Origin: Epiperipatus broadwayi | Taxonomy: Eukaryota > Onychophora > Udeonychophora > Euonychophora > Peripatidae | Length of the DNA stretch: 64,000 bases | Direction of reading: 5' to 3' | Assembly: GCA_028023455.1 (NCBI GenBank) | Contig: JAQFVV010006208.1 | Location: forward strand, 7,856,963-7,920,962 | Part shown: positions 33,566 to 45,846 of the stretch, one piece after another | Layout of the letters: each line of letters starts with the position of its first letter | Numbering within the stretch: the stretch's first letter is position 1 | Notes under the pieces: model-generated | Told to the model about the DNA's origin: nothing | What the model saw: the letters and a program-made list of their open reading frames with translations, nothing else | The model's database searches: none | Made by a program: the position numbers and the translations under genes

Positions 33566-33700
33566 ATCATTTTTACAAGTCTTTGGTCACATGTTTATGA
33601 TTACATCCCTCTACAACATATTTGAAGCAGATAGAAACCAGTCCATATCTTGAATGAGAGCAGTGTAGTGAAAATTACACTACAGAAATATTCGTTGTTG

Positions 33701-34144
33701 AATATATTTCTTTTGAATTCTGCCTTTATGTAAACATATAAATATACAAACAATGTATGCATACACATATTTAACCATAGCAATTAATTGTTGTCCAAGT
33801 AACTTTAATATTATGACTAGTTACAAATCTTTTGCAAAAATACGTACTTTACCAAAAAGTTATTCTAGTAGGCATAGTTAGGATTTTTTGATTCTATATT
33901 CACAATGGCATAAAATTCATCAGAGAAATTGTTTGTTTATGTCACACACAATAAGAATACATGAACACAATATTTGCAATACATATATATCCACACACAT
34001 TCATGTTCAAAATTAGTCTTTCCTTTATATTTTCAATATATAGTGATAGCTTTCTTAATAAACATACTTGCAATTTTTTTGCCAATAATAATTACAAGTA
34101 TTAACATGTGATAATTTCATATCAGCCTTTGATAATGTTTAATA
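33701..34144. other. AT-rich sequence, nothing recognised
   Basis: No feature recognised. Confidence 0.5.
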
Positions 34145-34155
34145 ACAAGTATTAT

Positions 34156-34267
34156 AGTCAAGCATTGGTAGTCAAGAGGTCAGCAACAGCTGCTTTACAA
34201 GCAGTTGTCCCTGGTTAGCGGGTTCGCTTCCCGGCTGATGCTATGAGACATGAGAAAGAAAAAAATC
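34156..34267 (+). repeat. SINE-S with 11-bp target duplication
   Basis: GTCAAGCATTGGTAG head, GGTTCGCTTCCC B box, ATGAGAAAG tail. ACAAGTATTAT at 34145-34155 and 34268-34278. Confidence 0.83.
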
Positions 34268-34282
34268 ACAAGTATTATGGAT

Positions 34283-34394
34283 AAATAAAACTCTCCACAC
34301 AGTAGCGCCACTCAGTGCAAGCCAGAGTAATCAATGGATGCAGGAAGGTTTGTGCATAAAATCTCTATCTAGTGCTACTGTATGGAGAGTTTTG
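34283..34394. repeat. mini FB2 hairpin
   Basis: Only the outer FB2 arms: AAAACTCTCCACACAGTAGC at left and GCTACTGTATGGAGAGTTTT at right. The ribozyme region is deleted. Confidence 0.75.
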
Positions 34395-35163
34395 CTTCTG
34401 TGAAAAGCAGCTTGTGTAAGCATAAAGAATGGTGATCATGTGAAGTATTGTACATCAAATAAGTACTATTATATTACTAGAAATAATATTTTTTTACTAG
34501 CTATATAATTACACAGCTCATTAATATCTCACAACGCCCATGTCTTAAACATAATGTTTTTAAGAAGAAATTTAATAGTATCATACAGTCTGCCACTATT
34601 CGTCTGCCTGTTATCTTAAAAACCTACAAATTTATTTATGCACAAATAAAAAAAAAAACAACGTAAAATTTATTAAAAACAAAACCACTAACTTTCCAAT
34701 TGCAAAACATCACAAAAACAAATGGCCGTTATTACTTTTACGTTATTACTTTTACACTACGAAGAAAGCATGTTTGAAATTTCTAAAATTAACACAACTT
34801 ATATCTTTTAGTTATAGATTGAACTACTTTCAACACTTTACATTGCAAACGCATAACTGAATGATTTCATACGATTCAATATATTGAAAACTTAAGAATT
34901 ATAGAAAATACTTCACAATAAAAATAAAAATGGCTGCCGACACAATGGTAAATAGATACTAAAATTGACATCTTTCTAATTCAAATATAAATTTTAATGA
35001 TTTTATTTCTCTTGAGTTTACTATTTATTTGGATAATATATAAATGAAACAGTGGATGTAATATAAGAAATAAAATATATAACTTTTTTTTTACTTTATG
35101 ATTATTAGAATTATTTAAAAACTCAGACTTTCAAGTTTCCCACAGCTAACCACCCCATAAACG
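34395..35163. other. AT-rich sequence, nothing recognised
   Basis: No feature recognised. Confidence 0.5.
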
Positions 35164-35814
35164 GAGCAAAACTCACCATACAGTATTGCCACCTGTGCTA
35201 AACAGAGTAATCAATGGATGCCAGAAGGCGTGTGCATAAAATCCCTATCTAATACCTACTCATCCGTTGATTACTCTGTTTAGCACAGGTGGCAATACTG
35301 TATGGTGAGTTTTGCTCTGTTTATCAACAATTAATGTGCTAGTATAGGAAATGTGATCATGTGATGCTTAATGGTTTAACACCAATCCTGCCTAATAGGA
35401 TAGTGGTGGCTATGGTTGTAAAAGAGCCAAAGACACCAAAATGTATGGGTGCTGAACTGAATTCAGACCTATATGACTATATAAGCTATTGAGCTTAGAT
35501 TGAAAATATTTTTTGTGTTTTCAATTTCATTCTCATAGTTTTGTAGTTAAGTAGAGATAAAAGGTGGTTGCTAGAGGGTTGCATTAGATCCTAAGATCTA
35601 GATGCAGTTCTCTCACATCCAAAGCTTCTCAATGACGAAGGCCACAAGCCAGAAACTAGTCTGGGGATATTGGATGAGTAGGCATTAGATAGGGATTTTA
35701 TGCACAAGCCTTCTGGCATCCATTGATTACTCTGTTTAGCACAGATGGCAATACTGTATGGTGAGTTTTGCTCTGTTTATCAACAATTAATGTGCTAGTA
35801 TAGGAAATGTGATC
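35164..35814. repeat. composite FB2 element
   Basis: A short palindromic FB2 (35164-35310) followed by the FB2 interior (AACACCAATCCTGCCTAATAG at 35380) and a second right arm to about 35814. The hammerhead in the right arm has its first core base changed (ATGACGA near 35631). The end blocks AGCACAG.TGGCAATACTG are nearly identical at 35283 and 35740. Confidence 0.75.
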
Positions 35815-35995
35815 ATGTGACACATGACTACATACATGTGAAAAAGATAAATGACCTCCAATGTATGTATTTTATGCTGAAACAGCACTCATTTATCTTT
35901 TTTCACATGTATGAGATCATATGTATCAGCTGTAAAGATGGAGTGGTTAGCTGTAGGGAGCTTGAAAATCTGAGTTCAAGTCCTTTTATTTACAT
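35815..35995. repeat. FB1 deletion derivative
   Basis: Outer arms only: CATGTGAAAAAGATAAATGA at left, TTTATCTTTTTTCACATG and GAGTTCAAGTCC at right. Confidence 0.72.
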
Positions 35996-36523
35996 TAAGT
36001 TTAGTATAGATAATATAAATTATTAGAATTGTGGATTTTTTGATTATTGGTATCATAGTAAGTAAGTAGATACTATATACATATTCAAATATAATTTATG
36101 AAGAATATAATAAAACTGACAGTTTTATAACTTATTAATCAAAATTGATAATTTATAAATAATCTAGTAAATAAAAAAATAATTTGTTTTTAGAGTAAAG
36201 ACCATATTTTTCTGCTTCATTTCTTTTCGTGGTATTTAATATTAATTTTTGCATTAGGCAAATTGAAGTTACTATGAAAATTATATCTTGAATCCAAAAT
36301 GTCAACGGGGTGGGCATAGGCCTGTAATAAGTTATATAAATCAATACTCAGGCTAAGATAATAATATCAGATGCTAATGAAAGAGTAAAAGATATCTTCA
36401 TAATTTTATCCAAATAACAGAAATTGCCAAATTATAGATTCAGATTGACGATATATTTATTGAAAAATAAATCTTAGATTGTCAATGTATTTAAACTCAC
36501 TCCAAAATACAACTATCAATACT
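35996..36523. other. AT-rich sequence, nothing recognised
   Basis: No feature recognised. Confidence 0.5.
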
Positions 36524-36529
36524 TCAAAA

Positions 36530-36630
36530 ACAGTTGGTGGCCGAGAGATCACAGCTGCCTTACAAGCAGTTGTCCCAGGTTTGTGGGTTCACTTCCTGGC
36601 TGATGCTTTGACTTATGGAGAAAAAAAAAA
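36530..36630 (+). repeat. SINE-S copy
   Basis: GTTGGTGGCCGAGAGATCAC (A-box region), GGGTTCACTTCCTGG (B-box region), ATGGAG plus an A-run. An imperfect AACTATCAAT/AACTATTGAT flank may be its target duplication. Confidence 0.72.
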
Positions 36631-36642
36631 CTATTGATTTTT

Positions 36643-36756
36643 AGTCAAGCTTTGGCAGCCGAGAGGTCAGCGCAGCCGCCTTGCAAGCAGTTGCTTGCAG
36701 ACAGTTGTTGCAGGTTCGCTTCCCGGCTGATGCTTTGACATATGAAAAAAAAAAAA
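36643..36756 (+). repeat. SINE-S copy, adjacent to the previous one
   Basis: GTCAAGCTTTGGCAGCCGAG head with a duplicated GCAGTTG segment, GGTTCGCTTCCC B box, CATATG plus A-run. It begins just after the previous copy's tail. Confidence 0.78.
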
Positions 36757-36849
36757 CAGTTGTCACAAACTATGTGAAATGGTGATCATGTGAAACTATG
36801 TGAAGCATAATATTAATTTAGTATGATAATTTTGATCATAGACAATATC

Positions 36850-37290
36850 ATCATTATCAATCAAGTGCAGGATGAAGGTCTCTCCAAGTTCAATCCATCT
36901 CCGATCTTTAGCTTCTCTTCTCAACATCACCCTACACACTTTATTTCATCCATCCATCTCACATGGGTCTCTTTCTGGGTCTTTTACAATCTCTTGGAAG
37001 ATTTCAATTGTCCATCTATTATCATCTCTAAAGACCATTGTGTTTCTTGATCTTAAACTCGGAGGTAAAAAGCCAATAAACTCACGATGCTGGCTAATGC
37101 GTGTTGGTGAGCAGCCCATCCATGTTCGTACAGTATAAGAATAATCACCTAGTAATAACAGCTGCAACAACAAAAACATATGGAGTGGACATTAGGAATT
37201 TGCTCTGCTTGGTTTTTTTAAAGCCTTCAAGAGGAATCAAAGGGTCTCCTTTCAGTTAATAGCAAACTCCTTTCTGCAGCCATAAGCAAT
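36850..37290 (-). mobile_element. internally deleted RTE-like element
   Basis: In minus orientation it starts with the 5' region also found at 25488-25700 (CTGCAGAAAGGAG, AATGTCCACTCC, ACATGGATGGGCTGC) and jumps at about 37034 directly to the RTE 3' end (AGATGATAATAGATGGAC onward). All endonuclease and reverse-transcriptase coding sequence is missing. A 77-codon frame (37179-36946) crosses the junction, beginning MFLLLQLLLLGDYSYTVRTW and ending in the RTE C-terminal residues DDNRWTIEI. Confidence 0.75.
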
Positions 37291-38324
37291 ATACATAATA
37301 AATATTTATTTAAACACACATGTATTTCTTCTTTATAACAATTATATATAAAGCACAATATTAACAAATACATCTCAGTTATTGCTTAAATTCTGAAAAT
37401 AGACATTAGAAGCATTCTAAAATGTATTAATTGCTCTATGTGATTTAATATAATGAGTGATATAGTGGCAGATGCACAATCTACCGTTTCTGGATTGCAT
37501 TTTGGATGAGTAAAGATAAAAAAATCACTTTGGTCAATAGACAAAGAAGTATACTTGGCATATTATTTCAATGGTTAAATTCTATAGGACCATCCAAGCA
37601 ATTAACTACATGATTATATATATTTTTTAAATGAATGAAGCATAATATGGATGAGAATCTTATTATAGACGATTATTAAAAAGATCATTATTCCTTGCAG
37701 CGATCTTTAAGTTTTTTAAACTCGAAACAAGTATGGATCCTAAAAAGGGTTCTATATAACAGAAAAAGTATTATATTCTACGAAAATATAAGCCTTTTAA
37801 AAAATAAATAGTATTAAGCAAAAGAATAAGATTATCATTACCATTAATGGGCTAAAATATTTAATTTCTCATTTATTTTTATAGATCATAACCATAGTAG
37901 ATAGAAGACTTACTAAAATATCAGTGATAAATTCTTTATTAGTCTAGTAGATGCCATTTATAAAATAAAGTGAATATGGACTATAAACTGTCCGAAAGTG
38001 CTTGGCGGTAACTTTTGATAATTTTACTTATGTTTAATAGCTTCATTATCTGTGCGCAGAGCATATATATATATTAATTGATTTCAAACGCTAATGAAGT
38101 AAAGCCTTAACTATTTCAATAAAGTTTAATAACTTTAAATATGACATTCTTAAATAATACTTTTAAAACATTATTGTATCTTTATTCTATTTTTAAATTA
38201 TAATAATCCAAATACAAATTGCAGTCTAAAAATATTTTACGGCACAATAAAAAATTAATACATAAATATTACATTTGAAATATGTATTTATAATAATATT
38301 CATACTCATCAAAATTTAATCAGT
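37291..38324. other. AT-rich sequence, nothing recognised
   Basis: No feature recognised; A/T-rich throughout. Confidence 0.5.
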
Positions 38325-38333
38325 ACATTCAAT

Positions 38334-39191
38334 GGGTGTTTGTGAGTTTTCAGATAAACCAAGATGGCAGCTCATATTTTTGATAAATATACAGTTTCGG
38401 GGACTCCCAAAATGTTTATAAAACATAAAACATCATATTTAATATTTACATTTTATTTTATTTTTGTTAATATTAATTTATTAATAGAAAAATGGATTAA
38501 AAAATATATAAATACAATATTTATACTTTATTCATTTCAATGGTGTGCAATTCCTAATGGCTTCGAAAATTGTATAGCATTTTTGAGTCAAATCCATAAT
38601 TTTTACTCCAATTGTTAATGTTATTTTTTTAAAAAAAAAAATTTTCTGAAATGAACATTTGTCAGTGAGAAGGTTTTCTTGAATTATTTTCCTGCTGTCT
38701 CACTATATAATTAATTTACACTGTAATTCTTTTTTTTTTTTTTCAATTCTGAATCAAATACGGAACCTTGAGAGTTTTGAATGTAAAGTTTCAGATCATG
38801 ACCATTATCACATATTTTTCTGGAGGTCAGGATCCTGTAACTTTGGATACTCTACTGCATCACATTTTGTGACAGGAAGGTCCCAAATTTTGATCATAAT
38901 GACAATTTACTAAATGAACTGCTGCTGACAAAAAGAAACATGCTGAATTGAACCGAAATACGATAATGTTAGAAGTACCTCATCACTTCTATATTGTAAT
39001 ATAAAAGTAAAAAAAAAAATGAAATAAAAATTCTTAATGAAATTTATCGGAATTTATTACTTTTTTTAAAATTTAACAATCGATTTATTAATTTAATAAC
39101 TAACAAATCTTCAAGAGATTGTAAATCCTCAAAACAGTATATTTATTAAAAATATGGCGGACATCTTGGTTTACCCGAAAACTCACATGTA
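38334..39191. mobile_element. terminal-inverted-repeat element with 9-bp target duplication
   Basis: Inverted ends of about 70 bp: left GTGAGTTTTCAGATAAACC, AAGATGGCAGC and AAATATACAGTTTC; right their inverse (GGTTTACCCGAAAACTCAC). Flanks ACATTCAAT at 38325-38333 and 39192-39200. 858 bp with no transposase frame, so a MITE-type non-autonomous element. Related copy at 15536-16248. The superfamily is undecided; a 9-bp duplication would suit Mutator-like elements. Confidence 0.78.
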
Positions 39192-39200
39192 ACATTCAAT

Positions 39201-40094
39201 ATTACTATTAAAGTATACTTTACAAACTATGTCTAAAGTTTATTTTGTACTTTACGATGTACAAAGGGATTCCAAACCAAGGCAGGATTTAAACTGGCTG
39301 CCTTTTAAATCCTTTCTTATTCAATTGACATACTAACTGATGAAAAAATGCTTAAAATCAGTGAAACATCTGTTTTATTGTAACAGCTTTCTGAATAATT
39401 TACAAGTGTTATTTTTCAGATATGATAGGTCTTGGAAATGTTATTAACATAGTTAAAGTTTTTAATTAACCATTAGTTTTTGGTCAGGAATACTTTTCCC
39501 TTAACATTATTAAACAATTTCCCAACAACTTGGTTATCAATTAGAGCCTATGAAGATTATTATTACAATACTCTTTTCAGTTTAATGCAATGGTAATGAT
39601 TGACTCAAGAACTAATAATTTCTCTATCAACAGTTCAACTTACAACTTTGATGCTTGAATACCATTCGATTATATAGCAACCCTCCACTATTCACTGCAT
39701 TTGTTTCCAAACTGTATGACCAATAATAGAAAATTCTATATACAAATGTATGTGTTTAACATACCCATGCCTATAACACATTTTAGTTTTAAAAATGTTC
39801 TCATTAAAATGTTACTAAAAATGATCAACAACAGCAAAAAAATACAGTATAGTAAAAAAAATAGAAAAAGACAATACATACAAAGACCAAATATGCAAAA
39901 TGATAAAATGTTTGAATAATGATTCATGATGGCACTCATAACAGTAAAGCACACACATAAACTTTATTTATTTAATATTTTTACAAAATGTAAAATTTCC
40001 CCAATAACCATGTACATAGAGAAGTGATTAGTGCATTATTATCATAATTAGATACAATGAAACCAATGTTGACTTCTGATAATCATATATTTAA
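39201..40094. other. AT-rich sequence, nothing recognised
   Basis: No feature recognised. Confidence 0.5.
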
Positions 40095-40108
40095 TAACAT
40101 TCTATCTA

Positions 40109-40511
40109 TCATCACATGATCACTATTTCTTATGCTAGCATATTACTGTCATTAAAACAGGCAAAACTCTCCATACAGCAATGCCACTCAGTACCAACCA
40201 GAGTAATCAATGGATGCCAGAAGGCTTGTGCATAAAATCCCTATCTAGTGCCTACTCATTCAATATCCCCAGACTAGTTTCTGGCTTGTGGCCTTCATCA
40301 GTGCTGGAGGGTTGCATTAGATCCCAAGATCTAGGTGCAGTGCTCTCAGATCCAAAGCTCCTCACTGACAAAGGACACAAGCCAGAAACTAGTCTGGGGA
40401 TATTGGATGAGTAGGCACTAGATAGAGATTTTATGCAGAAGCCTTCTGGCATCCATTGATTACTCTGGTTGGCACTGAGTGGCACTACTGTATGGAGAAT
40501 TTTGCCTGTTT
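40109..40511 (+). mobile_element. FB2 retroposon with 14-bp target duplication
   Basis: 403-bp element bracketed by TAACATTCTATCTA (40095-40108 and 40512-40525). Starts TCATCACATGATCAC, ends TTTTGCCTGTTT. Arms of about 150 bp meet near 40305. The minus-strand ribozyme region lacks one stem I strand; the plus one has core CTGACAA. Confidence 0.9.
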
Positions 40512-40525
40512 TAACATTCTATCTA

Positions 40526-43159
40526 ATTATATAATTTTCAATATATTATTCAGAAATAATTTACGATTGTTTTCTCTGTGATTGTGATCATCCACCCCTA
40601 ACATCATTCTATATCACTTATTGTTCAATATCATTTATTGTTCAATATAGATAATAGCAATACGACATAAAAAATATCTTCTATGTTCTTTATTACTTTT
40701 ACAATGAATTTGGCAGTTAAGATTTGGAAATATAAGTAAAAGTTCTGAAGAAGATTGCTGGGACACTCGAAACCGTCTATAGTGGGTTGTAAAAAAGCAT
40801 TGTGAAAAGTAATAAAAAAAAAAACAAAGTATAAAAGAAGATAGTAATGAAGATAAAATAAAAATATACGATGATACAGTGTGCTTTACATTAAACTGAC
40901 CATTGTGTGACGCTTTCCATTCTGGACAAAAAAAAGAGAAGAATATATTAAATAAAAATTGCAATAATCTGCTTGGAATATTAAGATAAAATTAAAATAA
41001 TTGCCTATAAGACATGACTACTGGGCATATCCTGTCTAAATAGCTGAAGAGGTTATATAAGGATGTAACAAAAAAAAGATGATTCATGGCAAAACCACAG
41101 GCTCAGAAATAAATCAACTTTACCAATATTGAAAAGTCTGATCATAACGCAACCACTTACAAATAAATGCTGGATAATTAACTCAGAGAAAAAAAAAAAC
41201 ACTCCTAAGCTTATTTGCGACCTCAATAACTTTTCAAAGTTCATACGTTCAGACTTGCTACTCTGGTCATGGTAAGTGGATGGGACTAACATGGTTCGTA
41301 ATCAAAATAGAGTGCAGGTGGACGATAAAAAAATAATTAAATTCTCACTATGACGATATAAGATGGCATACGTATTACAAGAACCATGAGAAACGCGAGT
41401 AATTAATTAGAGAAACATCAAATCACAAAAATCAATGACTGAAAAGAATAAAAATCATGAACGAAAAAAAGTTAATCCCTCTAAAGAGCCTAGATATAAC
41501 GTAAAGTGCATCATCCATCCATCTTGCCTTGTTAACGTGGGAGATTAACTTTGTAATAAATAAAAATACTAAGAAACTACTTACCTGTTATGAAGTAAAA
41601 GCTTTAACGGTTTAAAAGGGAAGAAAACATTTTCTTTATAAATCAATTATGAATCACGAAGATGGGAGGAGAAATATTTATATTAAATGTAGGAGTGTGT
41701 GTGTGTGTGTGTGGGGTATCTGTTTGTTAAAAAGACTAAATGATAATTAAAATTAATAAATAGTTTCCTATAAAGGTAAGTGTTTGTTTTTTTCTTTAAA
41801 AAAAAACCAAAACAGATGTTCTCTTTTAATTTACAGAAAAAATCACTTTCTCCGTTTACTTTTAACAGAAAAGGAGAAAGGGATGAACCAATATTTATTT
41901 CATGATTTTATTTTTAGAAACTAGTTTCATTTTTAATAAAAACAACACATCCTAAGATAACCCCTAAATAACAAAGTCACTCTCCATTTCTTTTGCATCA
42001 AAAATAAGTTCAAAAAAAAAAAAAAACGTTCCGCTTTAAAATGTGTTTGAAGAGTGCTTATTAATAGTTAAGAGATAATTTTTTTTATTTGAACCTTATA
42101 TGGCACGTGAAACAAAATATAATAGCAACCTTAGCTTTTCAAGATAATGAGAGTCTTAGATCAAAAAAAGAAACTTATTCTAGTTATTATCACGATTGCC
42201 CATATATTTTATCTAATATTCATATTGCAATAAATCTCCATACTGTTTCAAAATTATAATTTTAACCAATTTGTTCTCATCATGTATCTATCACTCGTAT
42301 ATTAATAATTTTTATTAGTCATTCATTAAATTTAAGTCAAAGTTGTAAGGGCAGTAATTTTGACACTTATCAATTAAATTGTAGTAATCTATCACTCGTC
42401 TCCTTTTTCTCTCTATATGCGGAGTAAAAGGTAAAACAACTTTTAAATAGTGAACAGATGACATTCTTCGCGTGATTTGAGAGACTTAACTTCTATCTCA
42501 GAATAGCTAGTGAATGGATAATTTTTTGGGGTACTTATGCCGTTAAACCTGCCATGAAATATCACACACGTAAACAATCGAAACCACAATAATGAAAAGA
42601 AAAAAGATTTAATATTAAATGTCAATATTTAAAAATCTTTTTTTTTTTTTTTATTTGAAAAAAAAAAAATCTTATTTACACTAAAAAAAGATTTTGTAAT
42701 GCAAACAGTATACGTACATACGCACAATAAAAATACAAACATTACAACAGATACTATTGATTAAATATATATTTTTTTTAATGCCGTGGTAGACCTAACG
42801 CGTAAGTATCCTTTTTTGGTCTTAGATCAATTACCTGCCCGAACAATTTTTTTTTACATTTACCCGATTGTGGATTTAAACCTAGATGTAGGGCATGAAA
42901 GAACTAATACCAATACCATATGACTTTCTCATAAGCTTACTATACCTTCTAGTGTCCGTTGATTATTCCACCTTACGGTAAAAGGTTCTACAATAGGGTT
43001 AAGAAACTGCTCTTGGAAGGATATTTTACTATTATATCTTGAAGCTCTTTCCCTCCATATATATAAAAAGGAAAGCTTTTAACCAATTCACATCAAAATA
43101 AAAATTAGTGGGGATAAGGGTAGGCCAAGTTTACTTTCATTATTAAGTTTAATATATAT
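40526..43159. other. AT-rich sequence with short repeats
   Basis: Contains a GT microsatellite (41695-41713), poly(A/T) runs (42011-42026, 42639-42652, 42659-42670), and a diverged fragment of the 365-bp tandem unit at 42304-42390 (TCAAAGTTGTAAGGGCAG). A consensus minus-strand splice donor (AACAG|GTAAGT at 41588/41587) has no recognisable coding exon. 42840-42960 has a faint tRNA-like block. Confidence 0.55.
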
Positions 43160-43720
43160 ATATAAGGGATTTCAACTCAGACTTTCACACGACCCTAACT
43201 CTCCATACCATCTCATATTGCTGACCCACCTGATCACACACATGTTGAAAAGATAAATAATCACCAATATTCGTATTTCATGCTAAACCAGCAGTCATCA
43301 GTTAGTCCAGATTACTATCTCCACACATATATACAATCAGTGCTCAGCTTTATATTAAGATAGTCAATCTTCATACTTTAATGAACAGGCTCCAAACTAC
43401 TCCAACCCACAACTCTTCAGCCATCCATTTCATTGAAATCTGATGATGGAACATTCAAAGCCCACATTAGTGCCAAGGTTGTCATCCTACCCATGTTGAC
43501 GTTAGTCATTCTGACCCCTCAAGTACTGGAGAATAATCCATTCACATATATATGAGAGGGATGGGCAGACCTTTAACGCACTATGTTTCAATATGTAATT
43601 TAATACACTGTACAGGCTTACACACACCTGCATATATATAATGTAATACATAAGGGATTCAAACTCAGACTTTCACACGACCCTTAACTCTCCATGCCAT
43701 CTCATATTGTTGAAGTTTAG
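43160..43720. repeat. FB1 element, long arm plus start of a second copy
   Basis: Starts ATAAGGGATTTCAACTCAG; minus-strand hammerhead region near 43265-43320 (stem II and core slightly altered). It includes the CATCCTACCCATGTTGAC segment and a second start at 43651 (AAGGGATTCAAACTCAG) that breaks off at 43715. Confidence 0.75.
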
Positions 43721-43959
43721 TTTAAAGACAATTTAAATATTTTAAATTAAGTTGAAAGATAATTTAAAATAATCCCATGATCAGTTAAATTGGGTTGAAA
43801 GACAATTAAAAAGAGTTCCACGAGCAGTTTAATTTTGTTGATAAATGGTTGATTCAAAAGTTTTTAGGTTTCTGGATGATTCCTGGGAAAAGTATATTAA
43901 AAAAAATGAAAGAGCAAAAAACAGTAATTTGATCAATTGGCAATAACTTCTGTGCTGAG

Positions 43960-44215
43960 CCTGTTTGTAAGTCCAATGTCAGATCTGCGAGTACCAGAAT
44001 CAAACCTGGGACCTCAGCATGTCATTTTATTATCTGAGAATGATTAACTAATAATTTTTTTTAAAAAAAGACACATGGCTTATTACTCAGGAGCTCATAA
44101 GTTCAGTGTCAGACCTGCGAGCACCAGAATCAAATCTGGGACCTGCCCCCCCCCCTCCCGATTCCAAATTGGATACTCCATCAACTGCAATAAACCAAAC
44201 TGGGGTGATCATTAA
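43960..44215 (-). repeat. SINE-K, two degraded copies
   Basis: Minus strand: tRNA-like pieces with CCCAGATTTGATTCTGG (B-box region) followed by the family segment AACTTATGAGC. Copies at about 43965-44040 and 44085-44210; the second contains a C-run (44148-44155 region). Confidence 0.6.
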
Positions 44216-44970
44216 TACAAATGAAAAATAGTAACTATTATGCAAATAATTAAAATAAATAAAGATCAGATTTAAATAAAGATACACATATTTTGGTGAA
44301 AATGTGGTTGCGCATTTAGACATACTCTCGCAACAATTAGTGCAGAGAAATGACAAACATTACAAGCTCACAATGAATCGTGTTTGATATAAACATGAGA
44401 AAATGTGAAAACAGGAGGAAGAGTAATGAAAAAATTAAATTAAAAAAACACAGCATCAGAAATAGTACTTATCTTTTAATAATCAGCATTAGCCTAAAAG
44501 ACAGGCATTGCGTTTATTTACATATTAGGAACAAGACAATCGTTACTGAGATAACAGTACATCCTACAAGACAAATAATATTGTTGATCATGCAATGATT
44601 ATTTGTTTATTATTTACAATTAACTTATACCGATTTTCAATTATAAGCCAACTATAAACTCGTTCAATATTATTGGGTTCAAGAGTAGAAAAAAAGTTTT
44701 ACACTACTGTAATGAAGCAAACATCAAAATACCTTACCTTGAGTGATGAATTAGAAAAGTTAACAAGTCTTCTAGAATACAATAAATATATCCACACTCA
44801 TTTATCTTATTAGAGTAGCTTATATAACTAACATATTCAACTACAAGTATATTTCCAGTTAGAATAAACAAATAATGCACATATCTGACATCTAATGAAG
44901 ACTACACATGTATACAGTGTATTATATATACAAATTCTTCACTAAAGGCAGTTCTACACATCTAGAACAA
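44216..44970. other. AT-rich sequence, nothing recognised
   Basis: A 34-bp candidate exon on minus near 44723-44756 was considered and rejected. Confidence 0.5.
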
Positions 44971-45012
44971 ATATGGGCAAACTATGGCTCATAAGCTGCA
45001 TATGGACTGCGG
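44971..45012 (+). repeat. possible old hAT end
   Basis: ATGGGCAAACTATGGCTC followed by GGACTGCGG resembles the hAT terminal consensus GGGCAAACTACGGCCC. No matching right end or target duplication identified. Confidence 0.35.
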
Positions 45013-45838
45013 TGAAAGTAGGAAATTTTGTTCAGTAATATTTTCCCTAGAATGTACATCAATTGATATCACAAAAAACATTTGCTGGATCAACTTTTCT
45101 TATATGTCAAAAACAATGCATTCTACCAAAAAATATTTTCCAACAACTTCGTGGTGTGTCCGACAAATCTTGTCCTTAATTATCCAAAATCGAAGGTGTC
45201 TTAAATAAATTTGTCTAGCTGCACAATGATTGATGACATGAGTTCCCACAGAATCTAGTCAACTGCATTGAGGTATGCTGGTGCAGGAAAATGCTCAGGA
45301 CTGTATAGGAACTGGCTCCCTGTGTGGGCAGAGCAACAAAGTGGTACACCCACGGATCCTTGATTTCAAATAACATTATGTATCATAGTTCACGTAAACT
45401 TCTGAAATAAATTTATTTCTTAATTAAAAAAAAACAACATTTATTAGAGTTGTAATTCTAAATAACTTTGATCAAATAAAGTTTTTCAAAAAACACAAGT
45501 CTAATTATTACCATGAATCATAAGTTTTGACAATATATGAATTATTTAGAAATCAATGAATTTTATGTCAAATTGTTTTAAACAAAAATGACCTACATTC
45601 TGAAACTCAACAACTTATTGGCCAACAATGGGTATCTAAGACTGCAAAGACTACGTCAGCAAAATTTCATCACAAAATTTTTTTATGGTTTCTTGTGGGA
45701 ATAAAATTTAATTTTATTTGAATACGTATACATATACATATATACGACACCAGATATCATCCTAAAGTCATCCAAAATAGATTTTAAAACCTTTATATCT
45801 TGAAAGTAAAACATTTTATACAATTTTGCCTACCCTTG
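45013..45838. other. mixed-composition sequence, nothing firm
   Basis: 45230-45370 is GC-richer and may be the body of a decayed hAT element; the rest is AT-rich with no exon. Confidence 0.4.
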
Positions 45839-45846
45839 ATCTAGAC

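Larger units (their letters stand above)
32935..33700 (+). repeat. 365-bp head-to-tail repeat with hammerhead-like motifs
   Basis: Unit starts TGAAAATT at 32935, 33300 and 33669 (periods 365 and 369); the third unit is only a beginning. Each full unit has a hammerhead-like motif: 33128-33200 intact, 33493-33565 with GAAA changed to AAAA. The predicted cleavage sites (after 33187 and 33552) are exactly 365 bp apart. A diverged piece of the unit also occurs at 42304-42390. Confidence 0.85.

Noticed and set aside
41570-41640. Consensus donor AACAG|GTAAGT on minus
   Set aside because: The preceding sequence has no coding frame; it could be an untranslated exon, but nothing else supports it.
44723-44756. 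34-nt candidate minus-strand exon with TTATTGTATTCTAG acceptor and CTCAAG|GTAAGG donor
   Set aside because: Its frames (one has a stop) do not end in phase 1 as needed to join the tensin microexon directly, and neither peptide resembles tensin.
45230-45370. GC-richer stretch as an exon
   Set aside because: No open frame with splice sites; more likely the body of a decayed transposon.
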